A program made the translations under genes and the position numbers. DNA of 64,000 bases from Symbiodinium natans (taxonomy: Eukaryota > Sar > Dinophyceae > Suessiales > Symbiodiniaceae): NCBI GenBank assembly GCA_905221605.1, contig CAJNDS010000557.1:234182-298181 (forward strand). The letters run 5' to 3'. Shown piece by piece: positions 32,805 to 43,974 of this stretch. Position 1 is the first letter of the stretch. Each line of letters begins with the position of its first letter. The notes below the pieces were generated by a model, which saw only the letters and a program-made list of their open reading frames with translations, had not been told where the DNA came from and made no database searches.

Positions 32805-33163
32805 TTACATCCCCAGGGAGCCGCGACAAACGGATTCCCACGTCCAAGGTACGAAGGCAAGCATCTCCACGGCTTTCAGAAGGCCATCGTGATTGGTATC
32901 GAAGTGCATGAAGACTTCCTGCACGCGTCGCCGCGTCGTGTTATCGAGATGATCAAAATTTTGGCCGGCCGTTCTGCAACGACTAAGTGCGGCATTCTGC
33001 CCAAAACCCGTCCATCGATCGGAGACCCGATCACCTGTACTCCAAATTCCTTCGTCGTTGCTGGGCACCACGCCTTGATCAGCTCCTCCCGCGGCGAGAC
33101 CTGCCTCGGGGCCTCGTGTTCCCTTTTCCTTGGGGGGCTCAGCTGCGATACTCGAGTTGACAA
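32805..33163 (-). CDS. EF-hand calcium-binding protein exon(s)
   Basis: The minus strand encodes NTTRRRVQEVFMHF followed by the loop DTNHDGLLKAVE, which has the canonical 12-residue EF-hand layout (D1, N3, D5, G6, hydrophobic 8, E12) after a helical segment, then EMLAFVPWTWESV. A perfect GTAAGT donor follows at about 32808 (GGGGAT|GTAAGT). An upstream exon reads PREELIKAWCPATTKEFGVQ and may end at GTGATCGG, with a ~60-bp intron closing at GTCGTTGCAG before the EF-hand exon. Only one EF-hand is visible here; these motifs normally come in pairs, so further exons are expected. Calcium binding is inferred from the loop. Confidence 0.5.
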
Positions 33164-33169
33164 CCTATC

Positions 33170-35190
33170 TGCGTGGAAGTCACTGGCTCACTAGCTTGCT
33201 GGCTTGTGAGTGCTGGTATTTCGCATCAGGCCCCTGACACGTCCTCAACCCATTTGGAAAGAATAATCTTGAATCTTGAACTCGTTTCTAAATCACCCAG
33301 AGATAATCGCGACTATCTGAGAACGGGCCCCTTCTACCAATCAAACCCTGTCGACCCGACAGCAGATCAGCGGACCCTGTCCAGCGTTCGAAAGTGTGAT
33401 GCTGAGGGGGCGGGGGCGGGGGAGGGCCGGTGAAGCACCACCAGTGGGAATCCATCCAGATGCTCTGACATTGACATGGCTCAAGGTTCTGGGACATTGC
33501 TAATGCGGACTTGGTAACGTGCCGTGCCAAAAAGTAACACAAGCTCTCTCGCCTGGTGTACAGCGTACCAATAGGAGGCAGGCCACGCAGAGGCTACATT
33601 TCGATTCAATGTGGTACCTCCCGGGTCCCGGGCAGCGCCTGGAGTGTTCTGTTCGGTGCAGTTCGTCTGGCACGCGTTGTTCAAACAGACGAAGATTTCA
33701 GAAGCTCAGACTTGGAGCTCGATCTGCACCAGATCGTGCAGGAGCCATGGCAAGTTACTTGCATAAGCCGGCCAGCCGTAGCTGGAACACATAGTGCGGG
33801 ATCCCATGATGGTGGCAACAGCAGATTTGCTTTCGAAGACACGACTGGGGCGATATGTATGTATGTATATATGTATGATGTATGAACTGATGGAATTTCC
33901 TCTTTCCGTAATCACGCTATCGCAGAACTTGAGCTGGAAAAACATCCAAACATGTCCAGCTTGGAAAACGACTCCGGCATCTGGCATCTACAGGAGGTTG
34001 CGTGAAAGAAAAGGATAACAACCGCAAAGGCGGAACTGGATGACCTGTTCCCCGTTCTTTTTTCATGATGGGCGCGATGGATTCTGCTTGTGGACCAGTA
34101 GCCGACCGAGACGCTCCCGAAGTATGAGCACGCGTCTTGGGGCCTAGATGGGCCTAGGATTATTTTTCGGGATGAACCCGGTGCTTATAGCTGGAAGGGC
34201 GGAGCTCCAATGACACCAATGCCAAGGGCAAGTACGAAGGCCGACGATGAATGTAAAGCCGTGCTTCACCGACGTGTTCGCAATGTTTTTCGGTTGCCTG
34301 AGCTTTGCTGATGCAGCTGACACAGCAGCCAATGAATACTTCTGTGGAGCGCCATTGGTGACCCGATAATGTTGGAAGCAAGTTTGCACAGCTCCAGGAC
34401 CGGAGGAGGGACCGCAGGACCAGGCCAGGAGACAGCGCGCCCCACTCCCCCACCCGGAAAAAGCTGCGCGGATGCCAGTTTCCTGTGTTTTAGAAAGTGT
34501 GCGAAAGTGCTTGCAGTGTCTGGAGAACCTATCCAGCACATGCTGTAGCATGGCTCAGAGTTCGGGCTCAGAGTTCGGGGATGCAGCTTATGCTTGTGCA
34601 CCCGGTAAGGCATCGCGCAGGTTTACGCGGGGCAAAGAGAGGCTGAGGCAGAGTTCAGCTTCCGCCAGGCCACCGCTTCTTGTTCACATCGGCATCCTGA
34701 TTCTGCAGAGCCTGCAGACAGTGCACATGCTTACGGCAAGGTTGGAAACGATCTTGAAACAGACAGAAGTGCTTACGTGCCCAGGGTCACTCTGTATCGC
34801 CAACCCAATATTGGGATCCCACCACTTCAGTTTCTTCACCACTCGCCTAGCACCCAGCTAAATTTAGGAGCGTCGCCTTGTCCTTTACGACGAGGTCGCT
34901 GCCTCAGCTTTTTCTGTGGTTCAACACTTGAGCCTGAATTGAGGCTGGACTGATGCCCAGGCCACTCCTAGGTCTCGAAGACCTTTTAGAGCATGTGGCC
35001 TGAGGGCCTGAGGGCCCTCTAGGGTTTTGCGGAGCAGGGGCTGGCCTGTGCAAGCGCTGTACAAGCTGATGCCTGTGCAGCCGAAAGGCCCGAAGAACCA
35101 AGCAGCGCCACTCCGGCCAGGGCTCGATATGTCCAGGCACCCTCGGACCACTCCTGGGCTTGGCATGGCGAAGTCATTTGCCCCAAGCCG
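33170..35190. other. No supported gene; short GTAT microsatellite
   Basis: Mostly unique DNA. A GTATGTATGTATATATGTATG tract lies at about 33856-33882. A GGGGGCGGGGGCGGGGGAGG run lies near 33408-33428. Open frames are short or conflicting. Confidence 0.4.
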
Positions 35191-35404
35191 AGACGTATGA
35201 AACTGCACCACGAGTTTGGCGGGCCTGTTTCACTGTCATCTCTTCGCCACTCCGACCCACAAGGAACGATCGAAAATCAAGTCGAAACCCAGGTGGGAGA
35301 GGGAACCAATTGCACGCCTCAGTTCGGACCCCAAACTGGTGCCACAATGTGTTACTTCACGGCACTACTCAAAAAGTCTCTCTCGCTCCCCTTGCGCCCT
35401 CACT

Positions 35405-35833
35405 CGTTCTTTCTCTTCATATTTCACGGGACTCTGCAAGCCGAGGAGGCGGAGGAGGCAGGTAAGTCTGACGTCTGCAAGCTAGTCTGCCCGCAAGTGG
35501 GCTTTCTTTCTCTCTTTGTTTCATGGAGCATGTGTAGGAGGTGGTCGGCACTTTGTGAGCGCTCTCTCCTTCTTCTTCTGTCTCTCAGCTCCAGAAGCTA
35601 AAACACACAAACGCATCAAAGCCAGTACGTCTTGTGCGGAGGTTGGAAATTGCAGTGTCTGGTTTGTTGACGGTGCGCCCTTCTTGGACTTTGCTCTTTT
35701 TGCAAAGCTCGAATATGAAAACCGGACAAGCGACATGCCATCCACGCAGCAACGCAGGATCGAGGAGGTCCTCGGGGCTCAGTGGAGAAACCAACTTGAC
35801 GTCCAGATGACCACTCATCCAACACAGCAGTGA
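35405..35833 (+). CDS. 3' end of a spliced gene, unknown function
   Basis: The upstream exon ends ...GTLQAEEAEEA-G at GGCAG|GTAAGT (35461). The intron is 35462-35588 (127 bp), with a strong pyrimidine tract TTCTTCTTCTGTCTCTCAG. The last exon, 35589-35833, continues in phase as APEAKTHKRIKASTSCAEVG, then NCSVWFVDGAPFLDFALFAK and RRIEEVLGAQWRNQLDVQMT, stopping at TGA. The consensus splice sites and phase match make this one of the better gene models. The 5' boundary is uncertain: the frame is open back to about 35197, or a micro-exon could start after CTGCAAG at 35440. No domain is recognised. Confidence 0.5.
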
Positions 35834-35839
35834 TTGAAA

Positions 35840-37650
35840 AAAAACGCTTGCAGCTCTCACACTTTTGCTCAATGCTCCCGCTGCCACCGTGGGCCCTTCT
35901 CGATTCTTCACCAAGCCAGAATCACGAAACCAGGAGCCAACTCTCCCAGACTGGCCAAACTTGGAGTCCAACTCCCTGAACCACCAATCTCGACAGTCCA
36001 AAGAGAAATGTCTCCCGCAACTTTGATGCTGCTGTGCCACCGCATTCTGTGGAGCGCCGACCACAGCCAAGCTCCTGCCCTCCTGGTGTGCGAAATGGCC
36101 CCAGACGAGGAGCCCTGCTTGTCGAGCGAATGAATGTCGGATACCAGAAGAAACCAGCTACGAACGCGATATACTGGGCAGTGCGAAGCTCACGCTGGCA
36201 CCTGAAAGTGCAATGTAGGAATGTAGGACCCAATGTAGGATATTGTAATTATTGTTGCTTTCGGCTGTCAGTCTGTAAAGTGTTTGCACTCCGGCCTGGA
36301 TGAGCTGGAGGTTGCTAAAGAGTGACCCCTTCCATCTCGACTCGGCCTGCGCGTAGAATGCAGGCCGTTGCCAGGTGTGAAGTTTCATCGGAACCCAGTC
36401 TGAGTCTTCGGCAAAACAGCAACTAAGACTTCCCCTGCATGATAATCCTTGTGTACTGTGGCACAGATGTGTTCCACAACCGAATCAACACACACACACA
36501 CACAGAGACACCTGTGGTTCCTGGTCGAAACCTGAATCGCAAACATGCACCCACGCCAAGACACACAGCATGGCAAAGAGAAACTATCCCGCAACGGTCA
36601 AACGCTTGTCCCCTGTAAGACATTTGCGTTGAACAGCACACACGCAAAGCTCAGCAGGCTGCGTGGCATTCATGAGTGTCGTGCATACAGCATCCGCACA
36701 CAAGCTCCACTATTTGCTCAGAGTGTGTGGTGGTGGCAGGCGGCATCTTCAGAAAAGAGTGTGGTCAATCAATCGACTAGATGACATATCGTTGGACTCC
36801 AGCCGCGTATGGCGTGTTGTTTATAAAGCTTAGCTAAGGATCGCATCAAACTGGCAGCAATGATAAATAAACCAATGTGCAGCTTGCATCGTACTCATTA
36901 GGACAACCACATGTTGCTGTCCTCATGGGCAGTGAACAACATGCTTGGAATCGCATGTACAGCCGTGCCCACCCACCCCGACCGCTGCGCTGACTTCAGC
37001 TACACTTTCACCACACGTGGTGGATGGGGACTTTGACTTTCCAGTTCCATGCAAGTGTTCGCTTGTGGATGGTCCAGCCTTGGACCAGTAGAGGAAGTGG
37101 CGTGTTTCTTCAGACCTTGCGGCGGGTTTTGATACGAGTATGTTTTGATCAGCCGGTCTCGGATCCGTACGCGCGTGAATTCAAGCCCTTGAGTCATGAT
37201 AGGTCGGCACAGGATTGGATCTATGGCCTATGGCTCTCTTCGGCACCTGATTAGACTGTGCACAGACTAACACTGATGCTTTTCTAAAGCCGGGATGAGA
37301 CGAGCTACGATGAGGTACCCAGCTTGCCCATGCTGAAACGACAATGAGCGCCAAGAGCCAGTGCATTCCGAAGTGCTCACTGTTCGAATGGAAAATCTCG
37401 CGGTCGTTCACCATCAGCTCCTCTCGCTCGGTTGTAACAAATGTGTCTCGATGCTTCTGGAAAACTCTCACAAGTCACCTGCGTGCCCTTGCCCTTGGCA
37501 AATTGCTCTCTCCTTTTGGCGGCTCTCCACGTACGTGCCGTTGAGTCCCGCCGAAGTGAAACCAGTCCTTACATCTCTGTCGCCTTGAAACTCTGAAGAG
37601 TGCTCACGACCCAACTCTCAAGACCTTGGGCCTCCAGGCTCTCTAAGCGA
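35840..37650. other. No supported gene
   Basis: Short conflicting frames only. Contains a short (CA)n run at 36487-36504. Confidence 0.4.
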
Positions 37651-37657
37651 GACGACC

Positions 37658-38077
37658 TCAAGTTGTTGAAACCTCGCCATGTCGAGAATAAGCTGCTTCT
37701 GGCTGCGATGCAGACAGACCATGCCGCATAGATTCATAGACCATGACTTCTGCCCACAAGTCCCCTACCAACTGCAGCTCATCGAATTCGGGGCGCAGTG
37801 TGACCGTGCGCTTGGTGAGGGACCGCTTGTCGATCACCGTGCCTGCAGCCCATGTTTCATGAAACAGATGCAGCATGTGCAACAACATCGACTTTTGCAA
37901 TCTCTGGACAAGAGTCACCATCCCCCGCATGCCGAGATCGGACTGGGTTCCCACTCCTTGACCTGACTTCCGCACATGACACGAGCCTGCGGTAGGAATG
38001 GTCACCCATTCCTTGTTTTGCAGCTCATGCCATCCTTCGCCAGGCGCAGTCAAGCTGTGGAAGCAGGAAAGACTCAT
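37658..38077 (-). CDS. Open frame with coding-like codon use
   Basis: A 139-codon minus-strand frame. The stretch MVTLVQRLQKSMLLHMLHLF, then HETWAAGTVIDKRSLTKRTV and FDELQLVGDLWAEVMVYES has mostly G/C third positions and an alternating helical pattern. It may be a single exon or include a small 5' intron ending at CTACCGCAG. No family recognised. The frame upstream (38074-38493) is in another phase and is interrupted by a (CA)n repeat. Confidence 0.3.
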   Translation of the reverse strand: MSLSCFHSLTAPGEGWHELQNKEWVTIPTAGSCHVRKSGQGVGTQSDLGMRGMVTLVQRLQKSMLLHMLHLFHETWAAGTVIDKRSLTKRTVTLRPEFDELQLVGDLWAEVMVYESMRHGLSASQPEAAYSRHGEVSTT

Positions 38078-38493
38078 GGACGAGGCATTTGAGCCAGATC
38101 AAACTGAACTCGGCTGGTGCCCTGTAGATTTCGTAAATGCTCAGGACCGCACACACACACACACACACACACACACGGTGGAAACTCCGCAAGAACAGAC
38201 TGTTGCAAGATCCAATGCAGATGCCAACGAGAAACTGGTTTCCCGTGCTGTCCGTAGAACGGTTCGCTGTATTTCATGGCAAGACAGTGATGTGATTCTG
38301 ACTCTCCCTGCCGCACAATGCACCACCCAATATCCTCACAGCACATGTACACTTTGTGCGTCGGTCCTCTTTTCAGGGAGAGGATGTCGCTTCCTGGCGC
38401 ATAGACAAGCTTGAGGAGCGTTCGAGCTGTGCCAGGTTTCCGGCTTCGCTGCTTCAAGTCTGCAGTGGCAGTGCAGGAGCAACACTTCAGCAT
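38074..38493 (-). CDS. Open frame containing a (GT)n-encoded Cys-Val run, uncertain
   Basis: A 139-codon minus-strand frame with GPTHKVYMCCEDIGWCIVRQ and SEPFYGQHGKPVSRWHLHW, then a CVCVCVCVC run made by the (CA)n microsatellite at 38150-38176. It ends three bases before the next minus-strand frame begins. It may be an exon running into an intronic repeat. Function unknown. Confidence 0.2.
   Translation of the reverse strand: MLKCCSCTATADLKQRSRKPGTARTLLKLVYAPGSDILSLKRGPTHKVYMCCEDIGWCIVRQGESESHHCLAMKYSEPFYGQHGKPVSRWHLHWILQQSVLAEFPPCVCVCVCVCGPEHLRNLQGTSRVQFDLAQMPRP
38150..38176 (+). repeat. (CA)13 microsatellite
   Basis: Pure CA dinucleotide run following GGACCG. Confidence 0.95.
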
Positions 38494-38631
38494 CTTGGGC
38501 TTCGGGCAGAGAGAGTGCCGTTAGCTGTAGTTAGTCTCCCAAACGAGTCGCCTGAGCTGCATCGCGCAAGCGTCTTCGGCAGGGTTGGGCCCTTCTGTGG
38601 TCGATCTCTGCTTCTTCCTTCTTCTTCCATG

Positions 38632-39013
38632 TCTGAGAGGGCCAGACCGGCCCCTCATGGTGAGTGCGTACATTCTGTCAATCTTTCCCTTCCCTTCTTT
38701 TCTGCTTTCCTGCGCACTTAGCCGAGTGGCCATGGCAGACCTTACCCCTGTTCAAACTCCATGGACGAGTGACCCCCTAAAACCAACCCCTCCGCCTCGG
38801 GGTGCTCCAAACAATGCCACCTGGGCTGATTGCAGGAAAGGGCTGCGGCTCTTGCTTGGTGCATTTATGGCAACTTCTGGTCCTTATGGTTCAGGATGGT
38901 CTAGGGCCCCAGTTTCAGCGCTAAAGTGTAGTGTCGAAGGTCAGGGGTATTCTGAATCCACCAGGATTACTACAAAATGCGTTGCAATGCTAGGAGCTTT
39001 CCATGGTTGTTGA
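38632..39013 (+). CDS. Candidate spliced 5' exon pair, uncertain
   Basis: CCATGTCTGAGAGG begins a short frame (MSERARPAPH) that meets a GTGAGT donor at 38660. An 81-bp pyrimidine-rich intron ends TGCGCACTTAG at about 38740. Downstream, a different frame starting GCCATGG reads MADLTPVQTPWTSDPLKPTP and stays open to 39013. The splice does not join the two frames, so the Met frame at about 38753 may be an independent start. Low certainty. Confidence 0.18.
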
Positions 39014-39019
39014 AGCTTT

Positions 39020-40300
39020 TCTTGTGAACATGTCACTCCAATGAGGCACATGACCTGCAAGAAAGCGCGAGTTTCCCAAGAGCAGCGATGATGTAAGGAG
39101 GAGTCATGTCAGTTGCAAGCGGCAGGAAACTACAAGTGCGCCAACTAAAGCCACGTCACCGACTCTCCATTTTTTATCTTCTCCAGGTCCTGCTGTCGAG
39201 TGCCTCAGACTGAAGCTAGCCGCTGGCCCAAAAGCAGGCATTCTTGGAGGGTAACATATTTTTCCAACCCCCCCCCCCCCCCCCCCCCAACATGCTTTTG
39301 CACCCACCGAGCATATCCTTCCAACCCTGGAATATTTTTCACGCACCCCCTGAATCTTTTTTGGCGTCGCCCCCCCCCCCCCCGCCCCACGGCCCGGACA
39401 CCACCCGCATGACGGACTTTGAAAGGATTCTGATGGGTGTTCAAGCAATGGGTCCTTGCTCAGAGAGTGGGGGGGGGGGGAGGAACACCCCTTTGCAGAC
39501 AGAAAGATGCGGATGCCGAGGGTCCCGGAGCTCGCGAAGGCCAGGATTTGGGGCTGTTGGCCCAAAATGCCCAGAGATCCGGGGTCCGTTCGGGTTGTCT
39601 ACATTTCAAAGAAGACTGGCTTTTGATTACAGGCTTTTCCACCGGAAAAAGGCACGAAACCGCCATGATTGTAAAACAAAAACGAGAAACCAAGACAGCA
39701 CCTTTTTGTACTGCCAGCTCTAAACTGGTCTTGGTGTGAGAACCTGGTCGTGGTAAATCCCAGAACATCATTTTGGTGGCGGTAACGCCCCCCCCCCCCC
39801 TCCCCGTGGATTCCCATGTTGGGCCTCGCCATCGTCCCTCTCGCGGGCACCTGGGCAGACCGTGCAAGTGTTACGCTCTGACCAATGCAAAACGAAGCAC
39901 AAGCAAAACAAATCTTCTGCAAAACCAACCAACCAGCCTCGAAAGCAAAGCAGCAAACAAAACACACACGAAACCTTCGAGCCTGCGAATACCTCCAATA
40001 GTTTCGACAGTGTGCAGGGCTTCGAGTTCAAGTCTTCTTTTGCTGTGAAGGCTTGGCCACAAGCACAGAATGATGCTGGACATCCGAAGTTTGGGTTTGG
40101 GATTGGATTGGTTTCTTCAAGCGCCGTCGCTGTTGCCACCACGGCACCAGTAGATGAAGAGCGATTCATCAATGGACCTCTTATGCTTGCTTGCACGCAT
40201 CAGGGAACTTGGAAGTACAAGCGTACCACAAGGTCTGCGATCTAGGTTTCACCCTCTGCCAGAACTTGCGAGTTATAACTGCTAGGCCCCCGGTAGGCTC
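39020..40300. other. No supported gene; dense G/C homopolymers
   Basis: Carries a 21-C run (39268-39288), a C-rich run near 39370-39384, a G run near 39470-39481 and a C run near 39787-39801 within 540 bp. Open frames on both strands include these runs and are unreliable. Confidence 0.5.
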
Positions 40301-42040
40301 TTCACAAGTTTAGAGTGACAAAGTTGGGGACTGAGTTCATGCAAAGTCTGTGTTGGGAAGCCTGTGGATCGGTGGCAGGATCCCTCAAAGTCCAGTTCGG
40401 AAGAGCTTTGATCCCGAGAAGCCGGCGACCCCCCCACTTTGCTAGAAGCCCTCGAATGGCAACGGGAGGATGTGGACAAAGCAGCGTGAAACAAGGTGTC
40501 GGTCGATACCACCTACCTTTTCCAGGAGATGTGAGATGTGGACTTAGACCCATCCCAGCTCACCCCTCAGCCCTTCATCAGGCCAGTATGCTCTCAGCGC
40601 CTTTCCATCGAAAACCATCCATCCCCTAACATGAAGGAGCTAACCTGCCGCTTAAACTGCCACGCTTCGGACCAGTGGCCAGTATGTCTCGCGGCTGTTG
40701 ACCGTAAACTCCTCACAGCTAACAGCATCTGGTTTCACCAGGTCTCGGGGTTTCAAGCCCCGCCCTTTCAGAATTTCTATGCGTTCAACAACCTGAAGAT
40801 TTACCCTGCACGATCTCTTTCTCATTGGGAGAAAGCATGCCTACGGCCTACGTATTGTGATCCTCGAAGTGATCCCTGAACTCAACAGTCACTCATCTGC
40901 GGACTGAGGACCAGCTGTCGGCGCTCCATGAAGCTGGTATTCACCGCCGGCCGCCTGAAGCTACACACCGCTGTACACCTTCTGCAGTTCTTAAACGCCT
41001 GCCGGTGGCACTCCTGTAGGCGCAGCCACGATTGCTGTTTGACAAGGTCTCGGGTGTGGTGAGTGGAACAGAAGCCAAGGAGTCAGCACCATGCAAGAAT
41101 CAAACAAGCAAAGTAAACGCGGCAAACTCCACCAACACCCGCAAGCTTCTCCAGCGGCTTTGCAGCTCTCCCTGTGCCAGGCCGCCCGAAGCCCTGCAGC
41201 GTGATGATTCGAAGCGGCGCCAGTATTGGGCCAACGTTGAAGACGCCAGCTTCGGGCATCCTGAGCCCAAGAACATGTCAGAGGCATTCGGGATTGTCCG
41301 AGGCTCATAGCCTAAGGGGCCCCCATGCCACAAAACAAGCTGAAGAAGCAGCCCTGCCCTAAAACATTCGATTCGCGCTGGCTTGGTCGGGAAGCATACT
41401 TTCTAGGGCATTTTTGCCACCTGCTGAGTAGCGCGATGCAATACGTCCACTGAGAGTGAGAAAACTGAGAAAGGGAGACATCACAGACTCTACTCAAGTG
41501 AGGTCACCGTTCAGGCATGACGACGTACCAACCACTGACAAAAACCAGCTAACTCGATCGTGCCCCCAGAACACTTCACCAAGCTGTTCCGCCTACTTGC
41601 GCGCTAACATTGCCCATCGCCACCGAAGCGCTCGACCCACTGCTTGCCGGACCACTCGTACCAGCCTGCCACAGATTGTGCTGCAATTCAGCAACGCATG
41701 GGCTCGATGCAGGCTGGAGGCTATAGTACGCATGCAGGTGCAACACGCACCCCAGTCGAAAATGAAACCAGGCATATCCCTGCTGGAAATAGTGCAGTGA
41801 AAGCTGGAATACCCTGACAGTCATACTCTCTTTCAGACTTCTGCATGGCGGCCTTTCTGGAGGCGCGAGGACAGAATGTGGGTCTGCTGAGGGGCTCCGA
41901 CGCAAGCAGGTGACGCCTCCCAGCAAGGTAGCTCATTGTGGGTTTTCCCATGGGACGCCGCTTCGAAGTTGCAGCAACCGGAATATGTTTTGGGTTTCCT
42001 AGGGGAAAACGCGCGACGGAAGCCGCAACATGCAAGCTCT
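40300..42040. other. No supported gene
   Basis: Only short conflicting open frames and no repeats of note. Confidence 0.4.
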
Positions 42041-42044
42041 TTAG

Positions 42045-42160
42045 CTCAAAACCTGAACCTCATACCCTACTAAAGCTCGAAATCTCAACCCTCAACCTCA
42101 AATCTCAACCTTAAATTCTGGACCCAACCTCAAGCCCTCAACCCTGAACCTAAAACCCCA
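42045..42160 (+). repeat. Degenerate CTCAACC/CCCTAAA-like minisatellite
   Basis: A run of 7-9 bp words (AACCTCA, CCCTACTAAA, AATCTCAACC, CTCAACCTCAAA, CCTTAAATT, CTCAACCCTGAACCTAAAAC). It resembles decayed telomere-type CCCTAAA repeats on this strand. Confidence 0.65.
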
Positions 42161-42169
42161 GTTTCTCAA

Positions 42170-43670
42170 GGCTCTTCAGCCCCTCAGATTGAGTCGCCCC
42201 ACGTCCCCCCCCTTTCCACCCTGCTCCTCCGTGTTTATGGAGGGGTCCTTGTTTTAATACACAGCGTAAGGGATTAACAAGTTCTACTTCAGCCCTTCCA
42301 CCGTCCCAGCCTCGGCACTGATTCGCGGGACATCCTGAGCCCGGCATCCTTTCCAACGATTCTCCTCCGATGTCACTGAGCATGCACTCTCCCCTCCTAA
42401 GTTTGGTGTGGCTCCAGACTTTGTGTTCACCCGCTCACCCCACAAGATAGGGCAAAGGCATCAAGATTCACAGGACCGAGCGCTGCTTGGCATGATGTTT
42501 CTTTACTCCTCACATGGGCTCGCGTTGCACGGCATGATACAGGGACACCTGCAACTTTTCTGCTGCCTGAAAGAACTCGGCCCCTGATCCCAGTGAACTG
42601 CCCACAAGACAGCAAGCAATCGAGCCTGAATGCTGAAGTACAGCACGTACTTGTTGTTCAAGGACCAGAACCTGAATGTTGAAACTCCGTGGACTGCGGG
42701 CCACAGTGTCACGGTTTTCACCAGAAATGACTTTAGATGACTTATTTTGAATGGTTGTGAGAAGTGGAGACTGCTGCACTGCTCTCTCCATCCTCAATCA
42801 AACGGGCTCAAGCTGACTGGATCGTCCAGTTTCAAGCTCCGGACTTTCCCTTGTGCAGCATCAGCCGCGTCTTTCCAAGCAGTTATTGAAACAAGCTGCG
42901 ATTCTCTCCCATGGATCAGCGAATCTCTCTGGCGTCGCTCTATGTAGGTCATGTTCCTTGGCGCTGAGGGGCTGCACAAGGCGCCAGTGGAGAGCCTGCT
43001 GGCTCTTGCTCAAGTGCGTTTGCGTTCCTGCTGGCTGTGGGCTTCTGCGGGGTGCGTGCCAAGGATCATGCTGCTCATGTTCTTGAAGCCGCACAAGACG
43101 ACCATGCCTTGCAGGTCAGCACAGGAAAAGGACAAGGGAAAGGGATCCAGTGAGTGAGAGGAGGAAGTGAATGCCCGCGAGCCAAAGCAAAAGAGAGACA
43201 GAGAGAGAAAGAGAGAGAGACGGAGAGAGCATGCCGGGAAATCGCAAGAGGGGGGGACACCATCATCAGGGAAGGAGTCGCTGCATGGTATATCTATTGG
43301 AATTTAACGAAATTTCATGAGGACCGGCGCGAGGATCTACAAGTATCCATGCTTGCATCCCTCTGGGGCAGATACGCAGGGGTGCATCCTTTTGCTGCTG
43401 CTTCCTTGGTTGCTCTTCGCATCCCTTTCGCTTCAAAGAGGCTCGGCTCCAGATCTCGAACTTGCTGTCTGGCTGAGTTCCAACATGCTGCTAAGCACAG
43501 CCAGGCATCACCAAGTCCCTGCCAAACTGGGCAACCTGGCAACGGTCATGCACTCATTGCACCCTGCCCCAGCTCGAGCATCTGGAAAGAAACAAGCTCC
43601 ATGGACAACACTTTTTGGAGAACGGGTGCGGAAGCTCTGAGACCCCCAAGCCGAGAACCCATGGCCACAA
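42170..43670. other. No firm gene; GA-rich tract near 43.2 kb
   Basis: Conflicting frames on both strands. An AGAGAGA-rich tract lies at about 43190-43230. Confidence 0.35.
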
Positions 43671-43677
43671 GGCAGAT

Positions 43678-43969
43678 CAACGAGCCAAAGCTGAAAAGAG
43701 CCGAGGAGCTTTGTAGTCGGGCTCCAACTTCAAGGCTGCCATGAAATCGGCCAAGGCTTCTCCTTTGTTTGCAGCTTTGTTTTGAAGCGGGCAACTGAAG
43801 AGGCCTTCCATTGACAAAGGCCCATGGTCGCTACCTCAGTAATTAAACCCTCGATGAAGGGCGTGGCTTCAACCAGCGCCCACAACGGGGATTTTGCCCA
43901 TTGCAAGCAAGCCGCTGAACCACCCAAGCTCGCTTTTGACAGTTCCACGGCTGCTGATGAGAGAAGCAC
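43678..43969 (-). CDS. Exon(s) with a TPR-like motif
   Basis: The minus strand first reads LLSSAAVELSKASLGGSAAC, then LVEATPFIEGLITEVATMGL, in one frame. Then, in a second frame, it reads CPLQNKAANKGEALADFMAA followed by LKLEPDYKAPRLFSALAR and a stop at 43678. The second piece matches the TPR helix pattern (a small-residue helix, G, A, L-xx-F-x-AL-x-L-x-P-x-Y-xx-A). The change of frame near 43800 could be a short intron ending GCCTCTTCAG or an indel. TPR repeats mediate protein-protein contacts; with a single repeat visible the role is unknown. Confidence 0.35.
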
Positions 43970-43974
43970 GCCTT

